In this document: positions 1-8,549 of the stretch, piece after piece
How positions within the stretch are numbered: position 1 is the first letter of the stretch
Layout of the letters: each line of letters opens with the position of its first letter
NCBI RefSeq assembly: GCF_025860405.1
Contig: NZ_CP063785.1
Location: 5,395,390-5,459,389 of the forward strand
Direction: 5' to 3'
DNA: 64,000 nucleotides
From: Tolypothrix sp. PCC 7712
GTDB lineage: Bacteria > Cyanobacteriota > Cyanobacteriia > Cyanobacteriales > Nostocaceae
Translations under genes and position numbers: made by a program
The notes under the pieces: generated by a model
Seen by the model: the letters and a program-made list of their open reading frames with translations, nothing else
What the model was told of the DNA's origin: nothing
Database searches by the model: none

Positions 1-2434
1 GCAACAGCAGGTCACTAAATAAGTTCGGGGGAACAAAATCAGGTAACGGGTCACGGGTTTGATAGTCTTGGTCTGATTCATCTGGGTGAATCGGAAGGCG
101 CTTCCAACCAGACTCTAAACGCCGTAGCAAAGTAGGAAGCACCGACATCATTAATGACCTGGGCGGTTCCCAAAGAATTGCTTCAACTTCATCTTTGGTC
201 AGGTGTAGTGCTGATTGTAGATACGTCTCTAAGTTACGTTGTCCTGCTTCTGTTTCGAGAATATTTTTGATTAGTTCTATTTCTAGTCGCTGACGGTTAA
301 TTAAGTAGAAATCGGTACTAGCAAAGTCTCTCCAGACACTACCTCTAGTTGCAGCTAATTGCTGTCCAACCCAATCCATAAAGGCGAAAACTGCCTGAAT
401 GCGAATAACATAGCGGTTGGCGATGGGAAGCGATCGCTTTTCTAAAACTGGGTTAAACAGCATATCGTAGCCTTGATAGGCGATTCTGTCCCGTCCGTAG
501 TCAGACAGCACCACCACTGTCCAAGGTCGCATACTTCTGCGTCGTCCCGCCCGTCCTTTCCTTTGCAGGAAAGATGCCATATCTCGCGGTGCTTTGTGCT
601 GGATAACACCTCCAACTTCTGGGTCGTTAAATCCCACTTCCAGAGATGCAGTAGCAACAATTACATCTGCATTTGGGGTAACTCCGGTATCTTGGGAACT
701 AGTGCGCCCAATACTTAAAGGCAGTTCCAAGCCATGACCAATTTCTTCGCATAACAGCCAGGATTGTGCGGCAATCAGCCTTTCTCTACCATTAGCAGCA
801 CCATGCGATCGCAATGCTGCTAATGGCTGTCGTCCACGCAAAGGACGACCCCAACTGTCTCGACCTTCGGCATCTAAAAGGTTGTGGAATAAACGATTGG
901 TAACATCTAAGTCATCAGTGAAGGCAAAAACACGGGAACCATAGAAACCTTTGCTAGGGGGGTCTTCAGATGGGTCGAGTACACGCCGCAGCAGCATCGC
1001 CGTTTGGATGCTTGTAGATAAAAGACTTGTCCCTGATACTGGGTCGCCCCTGAGAACCAATTGATACTCCATCCCCTCTCTGCGAGACGCTACGCGAACA
1101 GCAATTTGGTCTTCACCAGGAGAAATTTCTTCCACTGAACCAGGGTTTAAACCTGTAAGTTGACTGAAAAATTCTGCTGCACTTTCTAGAGTTGCCGAAA
1201 GTCCAGTAAATTGAACTTTCTTGTTAATGATTCTCTGCCAACGCCGCAGCAGGTAAGCAACTTGTGCGCCGTGGATACCTGTATAAGTATGCACTTCATC
1301 CAACAAAACTAGCTGAGGCTTTTTCACGGCCGCGATGCCAAATACATGACTGTAACGGGAGTCTCCCATAGACCGATTTAGCATTTCTGTGCTGGTAAAA
1401 ACCAGGTCTGGGGGATTCTTCGCCATGCGATCGCGTGTCAAAATTACTTCGTCTTCTTGGATAACAGCACCGCAGGATGGGTTGAGACAAGAAAGCTTTT
1501 CTCTACCAGCTTCTACATCAGCCCGTCGCCAAGATAGCGCACCTTCACATCTGGGACACCGCAGGTAAGGACAAGTAAACCCACCACTTTCAGGTTCCCA
1601 TTTATCCTGTACCCGATCCAAAGTTGCGCTTCTGGGAGTTAAGCCAAAAAATGCACCAATAAGAATTTTACGCTTACCTTCTGCTTTGAGGACAGCATCG
1701 AGACGACGTGCTTCTTGATAGGTTTCAGAAAATTGGTCTTTGAGAAGTTCGTTACGGGGATAAATTGCCAGTCCTTTACACCAATACTCATCCTTTTTCA
1801 ACAAACTTGCAATATGTGCCAGTGCTGGTAAGTAAAAAGATAAAGTCTTTCCGGTTCCTGTCCCAGCACAGACAATCATCCCACGACTTTTTGTGCTGTT
1901 TAAATCCTGCAACATCCGCCTTGTAGCGCGTAGCTGGAAGTCTGCAAGTTGAACTTCACCGCGATCGTGAGAAAGCAGTATCGCTGTAACGGCTTTTTGC
2001 TGTATGGGAGTTAGCAGTTTGTCTGCTGCCAACTGCTCAATTACTGCTTCTGGCGTAATATACCTGTTAGGATAAATTCTCGGACGGATTTGTAAGCGAT
2101 AATCAGCAACTAGGGTAGGAGATGTTTGCCAATTATTATTCGGGAACAGTTGGCGAAGACGGGCAAATAATCTCACTGCTTCCGCCATCCGGGTGCGGAA
2201 AAGGCGATCGCCTCTAAGATTCAATTCAAACAACAATTTCCGTTCAAGGATTTGGTCTAAAAAAGCCCAAACATCCTCATCAATTTCGCAAGTATTTAGA
2301 AAATCTTCCGCAAGTTCTACAATTTCATTTTCAGAAAATCCACCATCAACGATTCCCCACGTCAAAAGTTGGACTTCTTGGCGTTCCAAATTATCTAAAA
2401 ACTCTCTAATTATTTTATCCCAATTAGTAGTCAC
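1..2434 (-). CDS. dpdJ: DpdJ, DEAD/DEVH-box helicase of the dpd system (partial, runs off the left edge)
   Basis: Superfamily 2 helicase. Walker A AGTGTGKT lies near residue 190, a zinc-type cysteine set (CPYLRCPRC, then CLNPSC) near 288-321, DEVH near 379, the SAT motif near 413 and an arginine-finger motif (RKGRAGRRR) further on. The cysteine insert and layout match DpdJ and its DISARM relative DrmA. I chose the GTG at 2434, 23 bases after dpdI, with an AGGGG-type site upstream; the frame stays open to base 1, about 811 codons. In Salmonella, dpdJ was linked tentatively to the restriction-like phenotype rather than to the base modification. It is the last visible gene of the operon; dpdK would be expected beyond the edge. 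Residues 446-453 (VRVASRRE) come from a palindromic repeat inserted in frame. Confidence 0.82.
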   Translation of the reverse strand, partial: MTTNWDKIIREFLDNLERQEVQLLTWGIVDGGFSENEIVELAEDFLNTCEIDEDVWAFLDQILERKLLFELNLRGDRLFRTRMAEAVRLFARLRQLFPNNNWQTSPTLVADYRLQIRPRIYPNRYITPEAVIEQLAADKLLTPIQQKAVTAILLSHDRGEVQLADFQLRATRRMLQDLNSTKSRGMIVCAGTGTGKTLSFYLPALAHIASLLKKDEYWCKGLAIYPRNELLKDQFSETYQEARRLDAVLKAEGKRKILIGAFFGLTPRSATLDRVQDKWEPESGGFTCPYLRCPRCEGALSWRRADVEAGREKLSCLNPSCGAVIQEDEVILTRDRMAKNPPDLVFTSTEMLNRSMGDSRYSHVFGIAAVKKPQLVLLDEVHTYTGIHGAQVAYLLRRWQRIINKKVQFTGLSATLESAAEFFSQLTGLNPGSVEEISPGEDQIAVRVASRREGMEYQLVLRGDPVSGTSLLSTSIQTAMLLRRVLDPSEDPPSKGFYGSRVFAFTDDLDVTNRLFHNLLDAEGRDSWGRPLRGRQPLAALRSHGAANGRERLIAAQSWLLCEEIGHGLELPLSIGRTSSQDTGVTPNADVIVATASLEVGFNDPEVGGVIQHKAPRDMASFLQRKGRAGRRRSMRPWTVVVLSDYGRDRIAYQGYDMLFNPVLEKRSLPIANRYVIRIQAVFAFMDWVGQQLAATRGSVWRDFASTDFYLINRQRLEIELIKNILETEAGQRNLETYLQSALHLTKDEVEAILWEPPRSLMMSVLPTLLRRLESGWKRLPIHPDESDQDYQTRDPLPDFVPPNLFSDLLL
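1076..1102 (-). repeat. Palindromic cyanobacterial repeat inserted in frame in dpdJ
   Basis: This stretch encodes VRVASRRE in dpdJ. The same nucleotide core (TTCGCGTAGCGTCTCGCAGAGA) recurs at about 60105-60131 in a non-coding repeat. The shared DNA outside a protein context shows it is an inserted repeat rather than conserved protein sequence. Confidence 0.7.
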
Positions 2435-2457
2435 CCTTACTCTGCCCCTACCTTCTC

Positions 2458-3162
2458 TTAAATCAAGCGAATTTTTAAAGAATCAGAAATGCCATGTTGA
2501 TTAATCCAATCTTGAACTTCTGGAGTTAAAAGATTTAAAGATGCTCCTTGATTGGCTGCTGCTCGCAGGAAATGCAATACCGCTTCCGGGACTTCATCAG
2601 AACTGAGAGTATTCCAATAATATTTTAATTGTTCAATTTTACGTTCATATATCGCAAATTCAGCATTATTTTTGGGATAAGTAACGTTTTTTATTTCTCC
2701 ATCTATAATCTGAATTTGCAGAACTGTATGTTTAAAAGCTTCTACTTTAGCTAGTAAATTGAGTATTTCATTCTTAGTGCTAGGCATTTGTTGGTCGCGG
2801 TAGCTTTTCCATGCTTCGCTCAGTTGCTGTTCTAGCGTAGTTTTTAGACTATCTATATTTGACTTTAAAAAGCTACCTTTAAAATTTTTATTATCAAGAA
2901 TCCAATCAGAATTTTTTTGTAAATTATCCTCAGCATTGAGAATGAAATTTAATACTGACTCTGCTTTATGAGTTAAATCAATATTGTTAATACCCCTTTG
3001 GCGAAAAGCTTTTAATGCTTCCACAAGTGGCTGAATGGTTACAACAGCATCAGTTATTTGCTTTTGCCTAGTTTGAATAATTTGAAGATTAGCTGCAAAA
3101 TTTTGCAGAGATTTTTTACGTTGAGATAACTCTATTAGTTCCTGTGATTTTTCTAAGAGCAT
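2458..3162 (-). CDS. dpdI: DpdI, coiled-coil protein of the dpd system
   Basis: A 234-residue protein rich in heptad-like Leu, Glu, Lys and Gln, with no signal peptide and no catalytic motif visible. Long helical stretches cover residues 1-130. The assignment as DpdI comes mostly from position: it sits between a DpdH-type ATPase and a DpdJ-type helicase, in the known cluster order, and overlaps the end of dpdH by 10 bases. In Salmonella, dpdI was among the genes needed for the restriction-like phenotype; its biochemical role is unknown. Translational coupling to dpdH is likely. The start ATG at 3162 has GGGGGAT just upstream. Confidence 0.68.
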   Translation of the reverse strand: MLLEKSQELIELSQRKKSLQNFAANLQIIQTRQKQITDAVVTIQPLVEALKAFRQRGINNIDLTHKAESVLNFILNAEDNLQKNSDWILDNKNFKGSFLKSNIDSLKTTLEQQLSEAWKSYRDQQMPSTKNEILNLLAKVEAFKHTVLQIQIIDGEIKNVTYPKNNAEFAIYERKIEQLKYYWNTLSSDEVPEAVLHFLRAAANQGASLNLLTPEVQDWINQHGISDSLKIRLI

Positions 3163-6100
3163 TTTGTATCCCCCTTAATTTCATTCATTAAATTCCGTAA
3201 GTTGGCTAACCCCTCACAAATTTCTTGAAAACTTGATTCTACTGTTGCACCTTCAGATTTTTCTAATTCTGCAATACGACTTTTTGCTTCAAGAATCGAA
3301 GCATCTAGAAAATTATTAGTGTTATCGAGGAATTCTTGAGAGTCTATAATTACCTTACTTAATTTTTGATAGTCTTTACTTAGATACTGGAGTATTTTAC
3401 CTGAGTTACTTTCGGAATCATTTTTCTCTATCTGTGCCTGCTTACTTATTTCTAAATATTTGGAAATTGCAGTACCATTTCTGAATTGATTTAAAATTTG
3501 TATCATTTCATCATAGCTTTTTCTACCACGGAATACAGCTGCATCTTGCGCGTTTTCTAAAGCTGAATTGATAGCTTTAATCACGTCATTTTTTTTAACA
3601 TCCTCTCCCAAGTCTGAGATGAAATCCTGGTACTTATTTAAATTTCGTTCGTACTCTTCTTGGATAGCTTTCTCTAAGAATTCATCGACTTGTTGACGTA
3701 CCTTTTGCAACTCTGGAAACTTATCGCTGACATCTTCAGGAATTTGCTGTTGAGGCTGCCAAGTTTTACGTACTTTTTCTAAAGGCTCAATAATTTGAAT
3801 TGCATCAATAATTTGAAATGTTGAATTACTACCTTTTGTACAAGCAATTCGACTTTTAACAATATCTAATAATGCTTCTCGGTTTCTCTTGAGAGTAAAA
3901 GTATCAAACAGCTTTTTCCAACTAGATGCACGAGTCGTATCATCGTTTTTATCTAAGTCGATAAACAAAGAATTAATCAAATTTTCGAGCGTATTAGTAG
4001 GATACCCTGCCATTGTGGCACTAATCGCTAACAATTCCACCGCAGCAGGTACAGGGTTCCAAGGTTCACCAGACTCGCGGGGATAAAGGCGAATTTTTTC
4101 GATGACGTACTGACTCCAGCGTTCTAGATACTTGGCGTACATACGAAAATAGCGATCGCCATTTTCAAACTTCCAGTTACCGAATTTATTGTACTTTAAT
4201 ATACCTTGAATTACGTATACAGTTTCTGTAAATTCCTTATCATCATCTGGGTTAAGAGGCAGCGATACAATAATTCCAGAATAACGTGTTCTCTTAAGTT
4301 TCTTTGGGTTATGGAAAATGAGATTTTCTTGCTTAAGTAACTTACCACCACTACCGATGAAACTACCCTTCAGCAGCATTTCCGTATCCCATTCGATTTT
4401 TTCGATAATAGCGGGGAAAAGTAACTGACGAATATGTTGTGCAAGCGTATCTGAGAGTTGTCCTTGATTATTCCAACTGTTGAGTTCTTCCAGCTTTTCT
4501 TGTAGCGAAGTATCAATCTGATAATCCCCTGAAGGTTCTACAACCCTTGGTGGTACTCGACGATTTTCGGGTATAACCGGCGGAATTTCTTTCGGTTTAG
4601 TCTTGACATCAAGCAGAGGTAAATTAAAAGCAGTATGAACTTCTGGAGATAAATTACAAAGTTCATTACTATCATCCCACAGGTCTAAAAATACCTCGCG
4701 GCGCTTTGAGTTTTGTGGATCTTTGGATTGAATATCTAACTTTACAGTAGTACTTAATTTCATGTTACCAAAGTATTTTCCTAAAGTAACTGAAGGGAAA
4801 GTTCCATTTTTAATATCATCAATAGAATTTTCTAGAGTGTGTTTCAAAACATCTCTGATTAATATTCGGGGATTAAATTCACCTGGATTTACTCTACTAA
4901 ACATCTGTACCAACGCTTTAGAATTGAAAGGATAAAGACCCATTCCCTGAACATGACCAAATCCTGTATGACAAGCTTGGGAATGTTCGCATTCGCTACA
5001 AGCACTTAGTAGTTCATCTCTATTTTGAGAATTTGCCCAATTTTCAATTTCCCTTTCTTCTAAACGAACAGCATTCAAATATCTCGCAACAAATACCTGA
5101 ATATCATTCTGAGTAATTAAAGATTGTTCACCAATTGTATCAATATTAAGATTGACGCTGAAAGTAACGCGCTGTTGCACTGTATCAATCAAGTTTTTAA
5201 AGTAACCTGTAGTACAAGCTAAAGCTGTACGCATAGCACATAATGGCTTATTGTCACCTTGCTGTGGTTTTGCTAAAACGGCTTCGAGAACTTCTCTATC
5301 AATACCTTGCAATTTAGCAAAATCTTCAATTAAAAGTACTAATTCAATATTTTTTTCTGCCAATGTCTCACGAACTTCGCGCATTAATTGTTGCAAGTCT
5401 TCTCGACCAAAATTCAAAACTTGGGTGATAGCTTCATCTAAATGAGAGTTTAACCAAGTCACAGTTTGCTTCTGGATATCCTCATTACCTGTTAAGAACC
5501 AATAAAATTCTTTAGCCTTTTCTCCAGCTTTTTTAACATCTTGAAAATTAAGAGGTAAATCCTCAACAGAAAACTCCCGACGTTCGTTAATATCTTCAAT
5601 AGTATATTGATATCCAAGTGTATGAATCACCAAGCGATGAATAATTTTTCCATCTCTTAATAAATGTTCTCGAAAGAAATCATCATATAGTAAAGCAGGT
5701 AATTTTTCGATTAGATGTTCCTGGGTTTCTTCATCAGCAAGTTTAGCCCGTGTATGTTGTCCGTTAACGCCAACTTGAAAAGCTAAATTATTTAATAATT
5801 GTTCTCTTGCACCTTTATCTGTAAAAGTACGACTCGATTGATTTAAACGTTTACGGTACTCATCTAATTTATCTACCTCAAATTCCGCAACATTTAAAAT
5901 TTTTTCAATGATATCTTTTAAATTTGTCCCAATTCTGGGAATTAGCAGTACCTTTCGTTTATCAGTTGATTTTATATTAGCTTGCAACCAACGAATCAGG
6001 TGAGATTTTCCAGTACCTGATTCACCTAAAACGGGTACAAAAGCAAAATCTTTTTCAGCTAAAAAATCATGAAGAAACTGCGATTCATTGTATTCGCTCT

Positions 6101-6248
6101 TCGATAATGCCTTTATAGAGTCCTGGCGATACATTGCAATCGGATGATGTGTAGCCAAAAACAAATGATTTGCAGTTTGGGTTGCTTCTACATTCATCAC
6201 CTGACGAATCATATCCAGCTTCCAACAGATGAATTTTTCAAAAGTCAT
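3153..6248 (-). CDS. dpdH: DpdH, large P-loop ATPase of the dpd system
   Basis: A protein of 1031 residues with a P-loop GESGTGKS near residue 75 and a Walker B-like stretch (LVLLIEDFAKL) near 300. A small cysteine cluster (CSECEHSQACH) sits near 420, and the C-terminal third is long, helical and charged. This matches a STAND/AAA-like ATPase and the DpdH position between dpdG and dpdI. I chose the ATG at 6248 rather than an upstream one at 6266, because it overlaps the dpdG stop as ATGA and has AAGGA about eight bases before it. The exact function is not known; ATP-driven target sensing or nuclease control is inference. Confidence 0.75.
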   Translation of the reverse strand: MTFEKFICWKLDMIRQVMNVEATQTANHLFLATHHPIAMYRQDSIKALSKSEYNESQFLHDFLAEKDFAFVPVLGESGTGKSHLIRWLQANIKSTDKRKVLLIPRIGTNLKDIIEKILNVAEFEVDKLDEYRKRLNQSSRTFTDKGAREQLLNNLAFQVGVNGQHTRAKLADEETQEHLIEKLPALLYDDFFREHLLRDGKIIHRLVIHTLGYQYTIEDINERREFSVEDLPLNFQDVKKAGEKAKEFYWFLTGNEDIQKQTVTWLNSHLDEAITQVLNFGREDLQQLMREVRETLAEKNIELVLLIEDFAKLQGIDREVLEAVLAKPQQGDNKPLCAMRTALACTTGYFKNLIDTVQQRVTFSVNLNIDTIGEQSLITQNDIQVFVARYLNAVRLEEREIENWANSQNRDELLSACSECEHSQACHTGFGHVQGMGLYPFNSKALVQMFSRVNPGEFNPRILIRDVLKHTLENSIDDIKNGTFPSVTLGKYFGNMKLSTTVKLDIQSKDPQNSKRREVFLDLWDDSNELCNLSPEVHTAFNLPLLDVKTKPKEIPPVIPENRRVPPRVVEPSGDYQIDTSLQEKLEELNSWNNQGQLSDTLAQHIRQLLFPAIIEKIEWDTEMLLKGSFIGSGGKLLKQENLIFHNPKKLKRTRYSGIIVSLPLNPDDDKEFTETVYVIQGILKYNKFGNWKFENGDRYFRMYAKYLERWSQYVIEKIRLYPRESGEPWNPVPAAVELLAISATMAGYPTNTLENLINSLFIDLDKNDDTTRASSWKKLFDTFTLKRNREALLDIVKSRIACTKGSNSTFQIIDAIQIIEPLEKVRKTWQPQQQIPEDVSDKFPELQKVRQQVDEFLEKAIQEEYERNLNKYQDFISDLGEDVKKNDVIKAINSALENAQDAAVFRGRKSYDEMIQILNQFRNGTAISKYLEISKQAQIEKNDSESNSGKILQYLSKDYQKLSKVIIDSQEFLDNTNNFLDASILEAKSRIAELEKSEGATVESSFQEICEGLANLRNLMNEIKGDTKCS

Positions 6249-6871
6249 GATTTGTATCCTTTCCAAATAATATGAGAAATTCGCCCATTATTATCAACTT
6301 GGTTATTAGCTTTTGGTAAAATCATAAAGGATGAATCAGATTGTCTCTCAAGCTGAATATCACCCTCATCTTGAAGTCTAAATAAGGCAAAAGCTGTACT
6401 TGTAGAAAGAAAGTTAGTTTCCCGTGCGCCAATTTTGGCTTCTACTTCTTCTCTAAACTTCCCAGTTTCAAATAAAGGACATTGTTTTGCTAATCTACTA
6501 ATAAAATCTTGGATTGTAATTTCTTGTTCTTCATTAAACAAATGTTTGAGATTTCTTTTAATATAAGCAGTTGGATCTGGAACTGTTACAGGTTTTCCTC
6601 CTAAAGTATGACCCCATGCAAAACCTAGGTAGCGCATCCAGTCATCCATTTGAACAAAGAGACGACTGCTTGACATTTTCAAAAAATTGCCTACTTTTTG
6701 TTCGCTAACTCGCTTTTCCACTTCTTCCCAAGTCCCTGGTGCATCATAAATATCCTGTGCTAAATACCAAGCACAAACTCGACCAAAGTCTTCTTCATCT
6801 TCGTTATCAGTTGCAAAAAATAGATAAGTGAACGTATCAGGTAATAGCCTATTCTGCTGAGTCAATTTCAA
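6245..6871 (-). CDS. dpdG: DpdG, protein of unknown function in the dpd system
   Basis: A soluble 208-residue protein without catalytic motifs I recognise. The first in-frame start is TTG at 6871, inside the last codons of dpdF (23-base overlap); no ATG lies near the expected N-terminus, so translation probably depends on ribosomes finishing dpdF. It ends in an ATGA overlap with dpdH. In Salmonella, dpdG belonged to the set required for the restriction-like behaviour. The name rests on neighbours and order (dpdF-dpdG-dpdH) more than on motifs. The start codon is the least certain part of the call. Confidence 0.65.
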   Translation of the reverse strand: MKLTQQNRLLPDTFTYLFFATDNEDEEDFGRVCAWYLAQDIYDAPGTWEEVEKRVSEQKVGNFLKMSSSRLFVQMDDWMRYLGFAWGHTLGGKPVTVPDPTAYIKRNLKHLFNEEQEITIQDFISRLAKQCPLFETGKFREEVEAKIGARETNFLSTSTAFALFRLQDEGDIQLERQSDSSFMILPKANNQVDNNGRISHIIWKGYKS

Positions 6872-8549
6872 TTAGATTTGCTCGGTTAATCAGCGTCAAA
6901 GTGCGGATATTCCAAGCCCTATTTTTGTCACTTTGCATATCAATATCTTTTTCTAGCAAAGACGGAGGATTATCAATAGGTACGCGATATCTGCCGTTTT
7001 TTAAAGCTTCTTTTTTTGCAAACATACTTTGCCAACGCTGCAATCCTCTCTCGATAGTAATTGTCGATTTTTCGTTTAAACCATGAGCAATGTTGAAGTC
7101 TTCCGTTGTATATAATGTGAGCGATAATGATGCTTTACCGTCTCTTCCTCCGCGTCCAACTTCTTGATAGAAACGGTCAATAGTTTCGGGAATACAAACG
7201 TGAATTACTGCTCTGACATCTGCTTGGTCTATACCTAATCCAAAAGCAGAAGTAGCAACAACTATATCAATCTTTCCTGCACGCAATTTTTCAATAAGTT
7301 GTAACCTTTGTTGAGAGGTAGATTTACCTGTCATTATGTCAGTTCTGTTAAACCCAGCGCGGGTTAATTCTCGTCTCCAATCCTCGACATCTTTAACTTT
7401 AGTACCGTAAATAATTAACGGGCGAGGAAGATGAGAAACTGCCTCAAGTAGTCTTTGTTTTCTAACTTCTTCATTCTCACATCGCTGAAACCAATAAGCA
7501 GGCTCTGGTCGCAACTGTACGGCAGATATAACTTGTAAATCTTGACCAAATAATGTTTCCAGGGTGTCTAAACAGGATTCTGTTAATGTTGCTGTTAGCA
7601 ATAAAGTATTAAAAGAGCTAAGACGCAATAAATCTCTTCGCAAACCAGGAATTTCTTGAAATGCGGGACGAAAATCATCTCCCCATTGCTCTACCATGTG
7701 CGCTTCATCGATAATAAAATACCTTAATATTCCCCGCTTGGCTGCTTCATACAGAGCAGGTGCCAGAGAATCCATTAAACTTTCAGGAGAGGTAAAAATT
7801 ATTCTTTGAGTTCCGGCGCGAATGCGATCGCGTATCCCTTCTCTTCTTTCTTTACCCTCCACAGTATCATCGCTATAATACGCTGTGGCATGGTGTACAA
7901 AAGATTTCAATGCCCGTTCTTGGTCAATAGCTAACGCAGTAGTCGGGACAACTACCACGCTGACACCATTATTGTTTCTGGAGTTCAGCAATGCAGGTAG
8001 TTGAGCGCAAAGGCTTTTTCCCGCACCCGTAGGTAAGTTAATAATTAAAGTTGAATTATCAGGAGCAGTCAAAACTGCACGAATTGCTTCGCGCTGTCCG
8101 ATACTGCGATATGTGTTTAAATCTACGAGTTGCAAAAACGGGTCGCCTGCAACTGGTTTATAATTCCGTCGAGGTTTTTCATCAAGTAAGGGAGTATCCG
8201 GGGGGTATTGGTCAGCAAGGTCAAGCCATTCCGGTTGCCAAGGACGGGCGCTGATGAGATAGTATTCTTCTTCTTCACCATATACGGTTATGCTAGCCTG
8301 CTCCCAAATAGTGCTATCGAGAAAAGGCGGTTTTCGAGGTATTTGGAGATAAGTTGGAGAACTTCCACCCTGTTTTGCATCCTCGCGTCGCAACACATGA
8401 CGCACTAGGCTAACAATATCCCCAGACCCAGGCGAGTTTTGCAGCGCATCCAATAAGCGCCGATGACAAGGTTCTGAAACATTACTAATATCTTCAGAAA
8501 TTTTACCTGTTTTGAGAATTTCCCGAAGTGCTGAGAATGAATCATTCAT
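6849..8549 (-). CDS. dpdF: DpdF, RecQ-like DEAH helicase of the dpd system
   Basis: RecQ-type superfamily 2 helicase of 566 residues. A leader of about 145 residues precedes a Q-motif-like YRSIGQREA, Walker A LPTGAGKS near 172 and DEAH near 281. The TATL motif follows, and the C-terminal helicase lobe carries TSAFGLGID and YQEVGRGGRDG. It lacks the RQC and HRDC domains of housekeeping RecQ, as expected for a defence-type helicase. The start ATG overlaps the dpdE stop by four bases (ATGA), which indicates coupling. Its position right after an SNF2 gene is the basis for the DpdF name. Confidence 0.8.
   Translation of the reverse strand: MNDSFSALREILKTGKISEDISNVSEPCHRRLLDALQNSPGSGDIVSLVRHVLRREDAKQGGSSPTYLQIPRKPPFLDSTIWEQASITVYGEEEEYYLISARPWQPEWLDLADQYPPDTPLLDEKPRRNYKPVAGDPFLQLVDLNTYRSIGQREAIRAVLTAPDNSTLIINLPTGAGKSLCAQLPALLNSRNNNGVSVVVVPTTALAIDQERALKSFVHHATAYYSDDTVEGKERREGIRDRIRAGTQRIIFTSPESLMDSLAPALYEAAKRGILRYFIIDEAHMVEQWGDDFRPAFQEIPGLRRDLLRLSSFNTLLLTATLTESCLDTLETLFGQDLQVISAVQLRPEPAYWFQRCENEEVRKQRLLEAVSHLPRPLIIYGTKVKDVEDWRRELTRAGFNRTDIMTGKSTSQQRLQLIEKLRAGKIDIVVATSAFGLGIDQADVRAVIHVCIPETIDRFYQEVGRGGRDGKASLSLTLYTTEDFNIAHGLNEKSTITIERGLQRWQSMFAKKEALKNGRYRVPIDNPPSLLEKDIDMQSDKNRAWNIRTLTLINRANLIEIDSAE

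Noticed and set aside
442..718. Open frames of 70-80 codons on both strands inside dpdJ
   Set aside because: They overlap the DEAD-helicase coding frame, which has all motifs; composition follows the helicase codons.
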